From Pseudomonas sp. MMS21 TM103 (GTDB lineage: Bacteria > Pseudomonadota > Gammaproteobacteria > Pseudomonadales > Pseudomonadaceae): DNA of 64,000 nucleotides. Shown here piece by piece: positions 8,985-17,579 of the stretch; the stretch's first letter is position 1, and every line of letters starts with the position of its first letter. The notes below the pieces were generated by a model. It made no database searches. It was not told where the DNA came from and was given only the letters and a program-made list of their open reading frames with translations. The position numbers and the translations under genes are program-made. The stretch is taken from the NCBI RefSeq assembly GCF_022132145.1, contig NZ_JAJISP010000006.1, forward strand, positions 124,001 to 188,000, in the 5' to 3' direction.

Positions 8985-9300
8985 CATCAAAAACCCAAAA
9001 AATCGCGCCGGGTCACGGAACGCCGCCCGGGCCCTCCTACAACAGCAGCCTGCACCGCGGTCCCCTGTAGGAGGCGCGACCTCGCGGCGATAGCGGACAT
9101 AGTCCGCTCCATGCGCGAGAGCATCGCGCCGAGGGCACGGAACGCCGCCCGGGCCCTCCTACACAATGGCAATCAGCACCGCGATCCCCTGCAGGAGGCG
9201 CGACCTCACGGCGATAGCGGACATAGTCCGCTCCATGGTCGAGAGCATTGCGCCGAGGGCACGGAACGCCGCCCGGCCCCGCCTACAACAGCGGCCAGCG
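8985..9300 (+). repeat. REP/BIME array on the right of the RAYT gene
   Basis: At least two full units contain the GTAGGAGG end, CGCGACCTCGCGGCGATAGC, AGCGGACATAGTCCGCT and GAGAGCATCGCGCC. Each is followed by GGAACGCCGCCCGGGCCCTCCTACA. They are in the same orientation as the left array. The second copy has CGCGACCTCACGG in place of CGCGACCTCGCGG, weakening the first hairpin. The array ends about 20 bases before the O-antigen ligase stop codon. Confidence 0.88.
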
Positions 9301-9322
9301 GCTTGCTCTATGCATGCACTAT

Positions 9323-10549
9323 CTACTTAGTGGTTTGGTTCGCCTGCGGATGCCGCACCCCGAGCAGGATGCCGATCGGGAACCAGACCAACACCCAGTA
9401 GGGGCTCAAGCGATGGAAGATTGCATAGACATCGGAAACCATCGCCACCATGGCGAACACCAACAACGCCACCCCTACCCTGGCCAGAGGCTGCGCGCGA
9501 CACACCCAGCCTTTCCACAGCAGGCTCAGCAGCAGCAACGCAAAAAGACCGATGCCGACGATGCCGTACTGATACCAGAGTTGCAGATACAGACTGTGGG
9601 CGTGTTTATAACTGGCACCAGAGTTGGGCAGTTGGAAGACTAAATCCGCCCCAGCCCCCGCGCCCATCAACCAGAACTCGGGAAGACGCTCGGCCCAATT
9701 AGCCCAGATAGGGAGACGGCCGTTTACGCCTATTTTTTGCTCATGTTGAAGCTCAGGCCAGAACAGGTAAATGCTGACGAAAACCAAGGCACAACCCAAC
9801 CCAATCAAGGTTCGCGACTTGATATTCGGGAACAACAGCAACATCACTAAACATCCCGCCGCCGTCGAGAACCAGGCGCCTCGGGAGAAGGTAAACAGCA
9901 CATAGGCCAGCAGCCCCAGCATACCTGCAACCAGCAAACCAGCCTGCCAGCCACGCACCTTCAAGCCAACGAAGAGATAAGTCAGAAGCACCGCGAACAC
10001 GCCGTAGTACAAACCGGCGATGATGGTATTGTCCAGATCAGCCAGGCCGCGCCACCCTAGCTCGCTTAGTCGGACAGCCCTGTATCCAAGCGGCTTATCC
10101 AGCACGCCGAACTGGTAGTACAGCGTCAACCAGGCAAACACTGCTGCCGCCACCACCACGGCCACCAACAGCCAGGTGAACGCCCGCTCGTGCCGTGCTA
10201 GGCTGGCCACGGCAAAGACATAAAGCAGAATCAGTGCATCGATCTTCAGCCAATAGGCCGGATTGTGAGTGGATCCGGGATTGACTGAGCCGGTGAGCAG
10301 CACCCAAGCCAGTAGGCTTAGCAGGAAAACACCGGGCATCTGGCGCCAGATATCCACGGCTAGACGCTGCCAAAGCAATAGAGTTAATGCCGGCACGAAC
10401 AACAACAAATAAGTCTGAGTCGAATAGCGGCTGCCATCGCTGTTGAACAACAGCCCCGACATCTGCACAAACAAGCCCAATCCCAGGATAAACAACCAGG
10501 CCTTAGGCAGTCCTGCCGTTGGCGCGATCAAACGCTGACTAAAAAGCAC
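9323..10549 (-). CDS. O-antigen ligase family membrane protein (Wzy_C domain)
   Basis: A 408-residue protein with about ten hydrophobic segments and one large periplasmic loop before the last segments. The NGRLPIWANW and HAHSLYLQLWYQYGIVGIG stretches are typical of the Wzy_C/WaaL fold, with the conserved His in the loop. It is the last gene of the minus-strand O-antigen cluster, separated from wbpM by REP-containing sequence, and its base composition is host-like. It most likely ligates polymerised O-antigen to lipid A-core. A second polymerase cannot be excluded, because WaaL and Wzy proteins share this fold, but a dedicated Wzy is present at 22099-23301. Confidence 0.75.
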   Translation of the reverse strand: MLFSQRLIAPTAGLPKAWLFILGLGLFVQMSGLLFNSDGSRYSTQTYLLLFVPALTLLLWQRLAVDIWRQMPGVFLLSLLAWVLLTGSVNPGSTHNPAYWLKIDALILLYVFAVASLARHERAFTWLLVAVVVAAAVFAWLTLYYQFGVLDKPLGYRAVRLSELGWRGLADLDNTIIAGLYYGVFAVLLTYLFVGLKVRGWQAGLLVAGMLGLLAYVLFTFSRGAWFSTAAGCLVMLLLFPNIKSRTLIGLGCALVFVSIYLFWPELQHEQKIGVNGRLPIWANWAERLPEFWLMGAGAGADLVFQLPNSGASYKHAHSLYLQLWYQYGIVGIGLFALLLLSLLWKGWVCRAQPLARVGVALLVFAMVAMVSDVYAIFHRLSPYWVLVWFPIGILLGVRHPQANQTTK

Positions 10550-10875
10550 TACTCATCCTTTAATTACTTGATCTGAAAAACGATAAACATCGATTTGTAT
10601 GTGCTGATTAAGTAGCGGGGCCACTCATCATTTGCAGGAAGGTCGCGACCGTTCTCGAAAAGGCTCCCGGCGTTTTGCCTAGCTCCCCCATGGGGTCGCC
10701 GACAGGCCTGCGCCATTCGCGGCTAAAGCGGAACGCCGCCCGGCCACTCCCACAAGAACACCTCCTCACCTGTAGGAGGCGCGACCTCGCGGCGATAGCG
10801 GACATAGTCCGCTCCATAATCAAAAGCATCACACCGAGTTTGGCCCCAAAACAACCTGCACCGAAAATCCGCAGC
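10550..10875. repeat. Gap between wbpM and the ligase gene with a REP unit (about 10690-10860)
   Basis: The gap holds a unit with GAACGCCGCCCGGCC, TGTAGGAGGCGCGACC, CGCGGCGATAGC and the palindrome AGCGGACATAGTCCGCT, ending in AGCATCACACC. The remaining bases (10550-10690) are the upstream region of the ligase gene. No gene was found here. The REP unit may delimit two transcripts, wbpM and the ligase. Confidence 0.75.
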
Positions 10876-12882
10876 CTAAGGCTCAACTCGCCGTTGCAGG
10901 TGGATCCAGTCGACGATCTCGCCTTCCGGCGCGTAACCGCTCACGGATTCGCGCAGCAGTTGGCGCACGCGGTCGTAGTCGTCGCGTTCGACCGCATCGA
11001 GCAGATCGGTCAAGACCTTCTTGAAGACCTCCCAGGACAGGCACTCCTCATTAGCGCGCATGATCATCGGGTGGTCGGTCGGGCTGACGTTATCGCCGAT
11101 CAACAATTCCTCATACAACTTCTCGCCAGGGCGCAAGCCGGTGAACTCGATGGCGATATCACCGTGCGGGTTCTTCTCCGAGCGCACGCTGAGACCGCTG
11201 AGGTGAATCATCTTTTCAGCCAGATCGACAATCCTCACCGGCTGGCCCATGTCCAACACGAACACATCGCCGCCCTGGCCCATGGCACCAGCCTGGATCA
11301 CCAACTGCGCAGCTTCGGGGATGGTCATGAAATAACGGGTGATATTCGGGTGCGTTACTGTCACCGGACCACCCCGGCGAATCTGATCGTGAAAGCGTGG
11401 GATCACCGAACCTGATGAGCCCAGCACATTGCCGAAACGCACCATTGTGAAGCGGGTCTTATTGACCCGATGCACGCCATCGTCACTTCTAAACAGCACC
11501 GGGGCCGACTCCGCACTCAAGGCCTGCAAGACCATCTCGGCCAAGCGCTTGGTACTGCCCATCACATTGGTCGGGCGCACCGCTTTATCCGTGGAGATCA
11601 GCACAAAGTGCTCGACCCCCGCCTTGATCGCCGCCTGGGCGGTAAAGGTGGAGCCCAGCACATTGTTCAGCACGCCCTCGGCGATGTTGTGCTCGACCAT
11701 CGGCACATGCTTGTATGCCGCCGCGTGATACACCGTATTCACTGCCCAGGTACGCATCACATCGAACAAGCGCCCGGGGTTACGGATAGAGCCCAAGATC
11801 GGCACCAGGCGCACCGACAACGACTCGCGACGAATGCGCTGCTCCAGCTCACTGTGAATGCTGTAGAGATTGAATTCGCTGTGCTCGAACAACAACAGGG
11901 TTGTCGGCCCGGTGGCTACGATCTGCCGGCACAACTCCGAGCCGATGGAACCACCCGCGCCGGTCACCATCACCACCTGGCCACGGATGCAACGTTCGAA
12001 CAACGCCTGCTGCGGCGGCACCGCATCGCGCCCGAGCAGGTCGGCGATGTCCACTTCCTGCACATCATCGACCTTGACCCGACCGCTGGCCAAATCCATG
12101 AACCCGGGCACGCTACGCACATGCAGCGGGTACTGCTCCAACAGTTCCAGAATCTCGCGACGACGAACCCGGCTGGCCGATGGGATCGCCAGCAGGATCT
12201 CGTCGGCGCCGGTTTCATCGATCAACTGCTGGATATGCTTGGAGGTATAGACCCGAAGCCCGGCGATCACCCGGTTGGCAATATTGGCATCATCGTCGAT
12301 AAACGCCACCGGCCGCATACCCCGGCCCAGCCGCAACGCCGCTACCAACTGATTGCCGGCCGCACCGGCACCATAGATCGCCACCTTGGGCAACCCGGCA
12401 TCACGACCTTTGAGCCGGCCAGGATGATCCGACGAGTACCAGTCGCCCATAAAGTACTGACGCATCACCAGTCGCAGCCCGCCGATTATCACCAGGCTCA
12501 GCCACCAATAGTTGAACACCATAGAGCGCGGAATCAGCTTGGGCGCCCCCTGATGCCAGTACACCGCCAAAGCCAGCAGCAACGCCGATAGCGTAACCGC
12601 CTTGCCGATAGAGAGCAGCGCATCGTTGCCGAAAAAGCGCATGACGGCCCGGTACATGCCGAAGCGCACAAACATGGGAATGGCGATCAACGGCGCCAAA
12701 ACAAAAAGCCAGGCATGCCCGGCAAACGGCTCAATATTTTTCGAGTCGCCCAGGCGCACGACAAACGCCAGCCACAGCGCCGCCCAGACCAACACCACAT
12801 CGACACTGACCTGAATCAGTCGCTTGTGACGTCGTGGCAGCTTGACCAGACGGCTACGCAACTTTTCGGCAAGTCTTAACAC
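10876..12882 (-). CDS. wbpM: Membrane-bound UDP-GlcNAc C6-dehydratase
   Basis: A 668-residue WbpM/FlaA1-type nucleotide-sugar 4,6-dehydratase. The N-terminal half has membrane segments (about residues 25-140) and a first Rossmann domain (GAGAAG at 171-176). The catalytic SDR domain has its NAD site at TGAGGSIG (307-314). The YxxxK tyrosine is replaced by Met441 with Lys445 (MGSTK), as is normal for this subfamily. It makes UDP-4-keto-6-deoxy-GlcNAc, the precursor that the PglE- and PglD-like enzymes encoded upstream would convert to a bacillosamine-type sugar. The start is a GTG at 12882 with GAGGTG upstream. wbpM is the usual distal gene of Pseudomonas O-antigen loci. Confidence 0.95.
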   Translation of the reverse strand: MLRLAEKLRSRLVKLPRRHKRLIQVSVDVVLVWAALWLAFVVRLGDSKNIEPFAGHAWLFVLAPLIAIPMFVRFGMYRAVMRFFGNDALLSIGKAVTLSALLLALAVYWHQGAPKLIPRSMVFNYWWLSLVIIGGLRLVMRQYFMGDWYSSDHPGRLKGRDAGLPKVAIYGAGAAGNQLVAALRLGRGMRPVAFIDDDANIANRVIAGLRVYTSKHIQQLIDETGADEILLAIPSASRVRRREILELLEQYPLHVRSVPGFMDLASGRVKVDDVQEVDIADLLGRDAVPPQQALFERCIRGQVVMVTGAGGSIGSELCRQIVATGPTTLLLFEHSEFNLYSIHSELEQRIRRESLSVRLVPILGSIRNPGRLFDVMRTWAVNTVYHAAAYKHVPMVEHNIAEGVLNNVLGSTFTAQAAIKAGVEHFVLISTDKAVRPTNVMGSTKRLAEMVLQALSAESAPVLFRSDDGVHRVNKTRFTMVRFGNVLGSSGSVIPRFHDQIRRGGPVTVTHPNITRYFMTIPEAAQLVIQAGAMGQGGDVFVLDMGQPVRIVDLAEKMIHLSGLSVRSEKNPHGDIAIEFTGLRPGEKLYEELLIGDNVSPTDHPMIMRANEECLSWEVFKKVLTDLLDAVERDDYDRVRQLLRESVSGYAPEGEIVDWIHLQRRVEP

Positions 12883-13009
12883 AACAACACCTCAATCCTG
12901 AGAACTTGAAAACCAGCGAAGTGACGCTCTCCACCGGGTAAAAAACCTGACTATTGATGGCAAACCCAACAGCGAATGCACACCACCCACAAAAGCACAG
13001 GCACCACAT

Positions 13010-13070
13010 CCCCCTGTAGGAGGGGCGCCCCGCCGCGATGGCGGACAACGTCCGCCCAAACCATCAGCAT
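13010..13070. repeat. Single REP-like unit upstream of wbpM
   Basis: Contains CCTGTAGGAGGGGCGCC, CGCCGCGATGGCGGACAACGTCCGCC and CCATCAGCATCACC. The central palindrome is a variant with GCGGAC and GTCCGC arms. It sits in the spacer between wbpM and the second pglD-like gene, inside the O-antigen operon. Confidence 0.75.
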
Positions 13071-13128
13071 CACCAGATACCTGCAATCATCCCCACAAAT
13101 ACCTGACCCGCTACCTTTAAACCTAAAT

Positions 13129-13713
13129 CTAAACTCCAGCCCGCAATACCGTCCCCGGCGCACACACCACCCCATCGTGCACCACGACCTGATACCCCGC
13201 GCTACAGCCTGCCTGCAACCAGGCCCGGGCGCCAATCTTCACGCCACCAGCCAGCTGAACCCCAACCCCAAGATGGGCAAAATTCCCAAGACAGGCATCG
13301 TGATCGACCGTTGCATTGGCATTGACGATAGCCGCCTCACCAATCGTCGCATCGACGCCCACCATCGCCAGCGCCATGATCGCTGTGCCCGCGCCGATGG
13401 TTGCAGCAGCACTCACGCAGGCACGGGGATGCATCACCGTTACCAAGGGCAGCCCGGCGGCACGAATGGCTTTGACCCACTGTTCGCGCACTGCATTATT
13501 GCCAACTGCCGCAATGGCCCCCGCAACCTGGGCCTCCAGCGCCGCCAAGCCTGCCACATTGGCCACAACCGGCCAGCCAAAGGTTTCGCACAACTCTGGC
13601 CAACGGTCATCGGCAAAAGCGATGCGCTGCCATTCACCACTGAGCAGCGCCGCTTCCGCAACCGCCTTGCCGTGGCCGCCCGCGCCGATGATCAGTAATA
13701 TCTTCTCCCTCAC
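13129..13713 (-). CDS. Second PglD/NeuD-like sugar O- or N-acetyltransferase
   Basis: A 194-residue left-handed beta-helix acetyltransferase. An N-terminal Rossmann-like sugar-binding part begins LLIIGAGGHGKAVAEAA. Hexapeptide repeats follow, with the catalytic His in NANATVDHDACLGN. It is paralogous to the protein at 15129-15749 and likely acetylates a UDP-4-amino-6-deoxy sugar. The start is a GTG at 13713 overlapping the stop of the small ORF before it (GTGA), with GGAGGTG upstream. Its composition is like that of wbpM, so it may belong to the ancestral distal end of the cluster, while the other copy came with the pglC/pglE block. Exact substrate is unknown. Confidence 0.82.
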   Translation of the reverse strand: MREKILLIIGAGGHGKAVAEAALLSGEWQRIAFADDRWPELCETFGWPVVANVAGLAALEAQVAGAIAAVGNNAVREQWVKAIRAAGLPLVTVMHPRACVSAAATIGAGTAIMALAMVGVDATIGEAAIVNANATVDHDACLGNFAHLGVGVQLAGGVKIGARAWLQAGCSAGYQVVVHDGVVCAPGTVLRAGV

Positions 13714-13958
13714 GCCCGCACCTCCAGCTCGCCAGCATGGTATTTCACCGCCAGCCCCAGCAACGGCACATAAGCGATCAACAACCCCAGCAAGCCATCA
13801 ACCCCGCCAAGCCCCACCCAAAGCGCGATGGGCAACAGCCAGAGAAGATTGATGCCCCCCACCGCCAGGGCTCCCGGCAAATGCTTGCCGAAGTGGCGCG
13901 AAGCGTACTGGAGCGGCAACCCGCTCAACATCAGCAAACCAAACTCAACAGGCCTCAC
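13710..13958 (-). pseudogene. 3' remnant of a wbpL/wecA-like lipid-carrier GlcNAc/FucNAc-1-P transferase
   Basis: An 82-residue ORF with two membrane segments. From QYASRHFGKHLP onward, through GGINLLWLLPIALW and LLIAYVPLLGLA, it resembles the C-terminal end of GT4 membrane transferases such as WbpL, which are normally about 340 residues. The preceding residues (MRPVEFGLLMLSGL) do not match the His-Arg-Ser-His region expected there. The ORF starts at a GTG inside the last codons of the aminotransferase gene. I read it as a fragment left when the upstream part of the locus was exchanged. A functional small peptide is possible, because it is translationally coupled to both neighbours. Confidence 0.65.
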
Positions 13959-15117
13959 GCATTACCCGAGCCAAGACATCACAGGTCTTATTAATTTCTG
14001 CTTCGGTAAGCGTCGGATGAACCAGGAACATCAAGCTGGTCTCCCCCAGCTCTTTAGCGACGAACAAGCGCTCTACCGGACGCCAGCCGGTGTCATCGAA
14101 GGCCTTCTCCAAATACACCTCTGAGCAAGAACCCGAGAAACAAGGCACGCCTCTAGCGGTGATTTCATTGAGGATACGGTCACGATCCCAACCTGCTTTC
14201 AAATCAGCCGGCTCGACAAACACATAACACTTGTAAGCCGCATGCGTGACCTCAGCCGGCAGCGTCGGAACACGCAACCCCGCAAGCGCTTGCGCAGACG
14301 TCCAGATACGCCCGGCATTGGCCAATCGCTTCGCGTGCCAATCCTGCATACGTCGCAACTGGATCCGGCCAATAACAGCCTGAACCTCCATCATCCGCCA
14401 GTTGGTGCCGAAGCTCTCATGCAACCATCGGAAGCCGGGCGCATGGTCGCGCTCGTAAACAGCTTCCCAGGATTTGCCGTGATCTTTGATCGACCACATA
14501 CGCGACCACAAGGCGCTATCATTAGTAGTGACCATGCCGCCTTCACCGCCGGTAGTCATGATTTTGTCCTGGCAAAACGACCAGGCACCAACATGGCCGA
14601 TCGAGCCGACCGGACGGCCTTTGTAGTGCGCGCCATGCGCTTGGGCGCAATCCTCGATCACTTTCAGATCGTGCTTTGCTGCCAGCGCCATGATCGGATC
14701 CATATCGCAGGGCCAGCCGGCCAGATGCACGCAAATTACCGCCCGAGTACGCGGTGTAAGCACGGCGCGGATAGTTTCGGCGGTAATGTTCTGCGACTCG
14801 TTGTCGACGTCCGCAAAAACCGGTATCGCACCGGCATTGACGATGCTCGACACCGAAGCGAGGAAGGTGCGCGGCGTAACGACCACCTCATCGCCAACAC
14901 CTATGCCCAATGCTTGCAGAGCCAGATCCAGTGCAACAGTGCCATTGGCCAAGGCAACGGCATACTCGCTGCCGGTCCATGCCGCAAACTCCTTCTCGAA
15001 CTCACGGCACTCCCTCCCCGTCCAGTAGTTAACCTTGTTGGAGAGAATTACATCACGAACGGCATTAGCCTCTTCTTCAGAGAACAAGGGCCAAGGGGAA
15101 AACGGGGTGTTGAGCAT
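13945..15117 (-). CDS. pglE: DegT/DnrJ/EryC1-type PLP aminotransferase (PglE-like)
   Basis: A 390-residue sugar aminotransferase. The PLP lysine is Lys185 in SFCQDKIMTTGGEGG, with the usual VIEDCAQAHGA stretch before it. The family transfers an amino group to C4 of UDP-4-keto-6-deoxy-GlcNAc, the WbpM product. It lies immediately downstream of the pglC-pglD pair in the same orientation and its end overlaps the wbpL-like remnant. Together with wbpM and a PglD acetyltransferase it completes a route to UDP-di-N-acetyl-bacillosamine or a close relative. A different 4-amino-6-deoxy sugar cannot be ruled out by sequence alone. Confidence 0.88.
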   Translation of the reverse strand: MLNTPFSPWPLFSEEEANAVRDVILSNKVNYWTGRECREFEKEFAAWTGSEYAVALANGTVALDLALQALGIGVGDEVVVTPRTFLASVSSIVNAGAIPVFADVDNESQNITAETIRAVLTPRTRAVICVHLAGWPCDMDPIMALAAKHDLKVIEDCAQAHGAHYKGRPVGSIGHVGAWSFCQDKIMTTGGEGGMVTTNDSALWSRMWSIKDHGKSWEAVYERDHAPGFRWLHESFGTNWRMMEVQAVIGRIQLRRMQDWHAKRLANAGRIWTSAQALAGLRVPTLPAEVTHAAYKCYVFVEPADLKAGWDRDRILNEITARGVPCFSGSCSEVYLEKAFDDTGWRPVERLFVAKELGETSLMFLVHPTLTEAEINKTCDVLARVMREAC

Positions 15118-15128
15118 AAAACCTCTGG

Positions 15129-15749
15129 TTACCTCATCCTTTTGGCCGGCACGCCAGCCACAGTCACATCATTTGGAATATCACTGACGACCGCCGAACC
15201 GGCGCCAACCAACACGCGCTCGCCGATGCGAACCAGTTGACGCACGCTGGTGCCAATACCGATCCAGCTCAAGTCCCCCACTTGCACACCACCTGCTAGC
15301 AGTACTCCGGGACTGATATGCACAGCATCGCCCAACACACAATCATGATCGATGCTGCAGCTAGTATTGAGAATGGCACCTTGACCTATGCATACCTCTG
15401 CATTCACCACAGCCCCAGCGAATACCACCGTTCCCTGACCAACAGCGGCGTATCGACTTACGATGGCGGCGGGATGAACCAGTGTCACCAGACAAGCCCC
15501 CGCCGCTCGCAACTCAAGCAGCTTGGCGTGACGGATACGGTTATTGCCGATAGCCACCACAACGCCATCAAAGTCGGCTAACCGGCCCATCAGAGCTGCG
15601 CTATCGCCGACAACCGACCAAGCAGCATTTGCATGAAGTCCAGGCCAAGCGTCATCGAAAAACTCGACAGTCTGCCACCCACAACATTCGGCGGTATCAG
15701 CGACCACCTTGCCATGCCCGCTAGCCCCGAGGATGGCCAGTCTCATCAC
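15129..15749 (-). CDS. pglD: UDP-4-amino-sugar acetyltransferase (PglD-like)
   Basis: A 206-residue acetyltransferase of the PglD/NeuD family. The N-terminal part starts RLAILGASGHGKVVADTAE. A hexapeptide beta-helix follows, with the catalytic His in NTSCSIDHDCVLGD. It uses acetyl-CoA to N-acetylate the amino sugar produced by PglE. The start overlaps the stop of pglC (ATGA, 15746-15749). The pglC-pglD-pglE order is the same as in known bacillosamine clusters, so this copy is the better candidate for the dedicated enzyme. Confidence 0.88.
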   Translation of the reverse strand: MMRLAILGASGHGKVVADTAECCGWQTVEFFDDAWPGLHANAAWSVVGDSAALMGRLADFDGVVVAIGNNRIRHAKLLELRAAGACLVTLVHPAAIVSRYAAVGQGTVVFAGAVVNAEVCIGQGAILNTSCSIDHDCVLGDAVHISPGVLLAGGVQVGDLSWIGIGTSVRQLVRIGERVLVGAGSAVVSDIPNDVTVAGVPAKRMR

Positions 15750-16342
15750 GACTTACCGCCGGTAAATTTGGCCATGGTCGCCTCCCCAACCGCACTGATA
15801 CCGTCACGCACAACCACCTTCTTGATGGTCAGGAAGATGATTTTCAGATCCAGCCAGAATGAGCGATTGTCCACGTACCAGATATCCAGCTTGAACTTCT
15901 CGTCCCAGCTCAACGCGTTGCGCCCATTGATCTGTGCCCACCCGGTAACTCCGGGACGCACTTCATGGCGCCGATACTGCTCGGGACTGTAAAGGGGTAG
16001 GTATTCCATCAGCAGTGGGCGCGGACCTACCAGGCTCATGTCGCCTTTGAGCACGTTCCACAATTCCGGCAACTCGTCCAGGCTACTGGAGCGCAGAAAA
16101 CTACCGAACGGCGTCATGCGTTCAGAATCTGGCAGTGACTTGCCTGCCGCATCCACAGCATCGCGCATGGTGCGGAACTTGATCATCTCGAATGGCCGAC
16201 CATTCAGGCCAGGACGCACCTGACGAAAGAGCACTGGCGAGCCTAGTCTGCGCCGGATTTGCCAGGCGACAACTGCGATGATCGGCGAAAGCAACAGCAG
16301 GCCAAAGGCCGAGGCTACTATGTCGAACAGACGTTTAAACAT
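15746..16342 (-). CDS. pglC: Initiating phosphosugar transferase (PglC type)
   Basis: A 198-residue monotopic phosphoglycosyl transferase. One N-terminal membrane-inserting helix (about 5-27) precedes the catalytic domain with KFRTM, the Asp89-Glu90 dyad in SSLDELPELWNVL, and LVGPRPLL. It transfers a phospho-sugar from UDP to undecaprenyl phosphate, the first membrane step of O-unit assembly. The short form without extra membrane helices is the PglC class, which fits diNAcBac as first sugar. Its presence explains why a wbpL-type transferase is not needed and survives only as a fragment at 13710-13958. It is coupled to genes on both sides. Confidence 0.92.
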   Translation of the reverse strand: MFKRLFDIVASAFGLLLLSPIIAVVAWQIRRRLGSPVLFRQVRPGLNGRPFEMIKFRTMRDAVDAAGKSLPDSERMTPFGSFLRSSSLDELPELWNVLKGDMSLVGPRPLLMEYLPLYSPEQYRRHEVRPGVTGWAQINGRNALSWDEKFKLDIWYVDNRSFWLDLKIIFLTIKKVVVRDGISAVGEATMAKFTGGKS

Positions 16343-17574
16343 CAGACTTCCTTTGCGCCAGCCAGTTTTTTGAATATCTGCCCGAAGCGGCCAGCGCCCA
16401 CACTCAAGGAAAGCTTTTCCTGGTAGAAGCGACGGCTGTTTATTGCCATTGCATTGCGCTCGTCAGAGCCAGCTTGCATCAGGGACAGTGCAGCATCTGC
16501 AATTGCCTGAGGATTTTCCGACTCCGCGATTTGGCCACAACCACTATCCCGTACCAGGTCCGCAGCATCGCCATTTACCGCCATAAGGATCGGTTTGCCA
16601 ACTGCCATGTAGGCCTGGGTCTTGGATGGGATGGTGATGGTGAACAGAGGATCTTTTTTCAGGTGCACCAACAGGACGTCCGCAGCGTTGAGGTAGTTAC
16701 CGACCTCAGTCATTGGCACGGGGGGTAGAAAGGTTACGTTGGAAAGGGACTCGTCCGCAGCAAGTTGTTGCAGGCGTCTCACTTCTACACCACCTCCAAG
16801 GAAGACGAAGGTCAAGTCCGGGGCTTGCTGCTGCAGCAACTCGGCAGCGCGAAGCACTGCATCCAGCGCCTGTGCCTTGCCCATATTTCCGGCAAACAGA
16901 ATACGAAACTTGTCCTTGCCAAGAAATGCCGCAGGAACAACACCCTGCGGATCCGTCAGTGAATCTTCGGCGCACCAGTTGTAGATCACCTCGATCTTGA
17001 CAGCCGGTACGCCTCGTTCGATCAGCAGGCGCTTGAAGCCCGGTGACAGAACTACCAATTGATCGGCCCGCCGATAGACCCAATCGCATACTCGGGATAC
17101 AACGTACAAGGCTTTCTCGTTGGAGAACATCCCAGTTGCACGCAAGGTATCCGGCCACATGTCCTGAATGTCGTAAACCACTGGGACGCGGCGAAACAGA
17201 CGAATCAGTACCGCTGTGATACCCATGGTAAGGGGCGGATGATAAGCATAGATAACATCTGGACGCTTGGCTGCAAACAAGCCGTAAAACAGGGAACTGG
17301 CTGCGAAACTCACATAATTGAGTACTCGTCCCACTGCGCCCTGATCATGACTTGGATAAAGTGGTACCCGCGTCACCTGAACCCCGTCAATCAGCTCGCG
17401 TTGCAGCCACTTGAGCGAGTATCCAGGGTAGATCTTACCGCCCGGGTAATTAGGGAAACCGGTCACCACCTCGACATCGAAGCCCTGCCTAATCAACTCA
17501 CGAGCAAAGTCCATGCCTTTGAAAGTTGGCTCAGGTTCGAACCACTGAGTTAGCAAGAGAACACGAATAGCCAC
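16342..17574 (-). CDS. wbuB: GT4-family glycosyltransferase (WbuB-like, probable L-FucNAc transferase)
   Basis: A 410-residue GT-B glycosyltransferase beginning VLLLTQWFEPEPTFKG. It has a C-terminal donor domain with FAGNMGKAQALDAVL and a nucleotide-binding IPSKTQAYMAVGKPIL region. The N-terminal pattern and the position directly after fnlA-fnlB-fnlC match WbuB/WbjE proteins, which transfer N-acetyl-L-fucosamine from UDP-L-FucNAc. The start is a GTG at 17574, and its stop overlaps the pglC start (TGATG). The donor is inferred from gene order. The acceptor is probably the PglC-loaded sugar. Confidence 0.83.
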   Translation of the reverse strand: MAIRVLLLTQWFEPEPTFKGMDFARELIRQGFDVEVVTGFPNYPGGKIYPGYSLKWLQRELIDGVQVTRVPLYPSHDQGAVGRVLNYVSFAASSLFYGLFAAKRPDVIYAYHPPLTMGITAVLIRLFRRVPVVYDIQDMWPDTLRATGMFSNEKALYVVSRVCDWVYRRADQLVVLSPGFKRLLIERGVPAVKIEVIYNWCAEDSLTDPQGVVPAAFLGKDKFRILFAGNMGKAQALDAVLRAAELLQQQAPDLTFVFLGGGVEVRRLQQLAADESLSNVTFLPPVPMTEVGNYLNAADVLLVHLKKDPLFTITIPSKTQAYMAVGKPILMAVNGDAADLVRDSGCGQIAESENPQAIADAALSLMQAGSDERNAMAINSRRFYQEKLSLSVGAGRFGQIFKKLAGAKEV

Positions 17575-17579
17575 GCGAC

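Larger units (their letters stand above)
8160..9300. mobile_element. REPtron: RAYT gene with flanking REP arrays
   Basis: The RAYT gene at 8524-8970 together with both flanking arrays makes a complete REPtron of about 1.1 kb. Copies of the same palindromes lie elsewhere in the window (861-1080, 10690-10860, 13010-13070, 33400-33890, 49995-50160, 56160-56465). This is what would be expected if this transposase, or a relative, spread them. Confidence 0.85.

Noticed and set aside
8160..9300. Possible CRISPR array because of regular repeats
   Set aside because: The units are long, palindromic, contain two hairpins and vary in length; there are no unique spacers of uniform size and no cas genes. 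REP/BIME arrays with a RAYT explain them.
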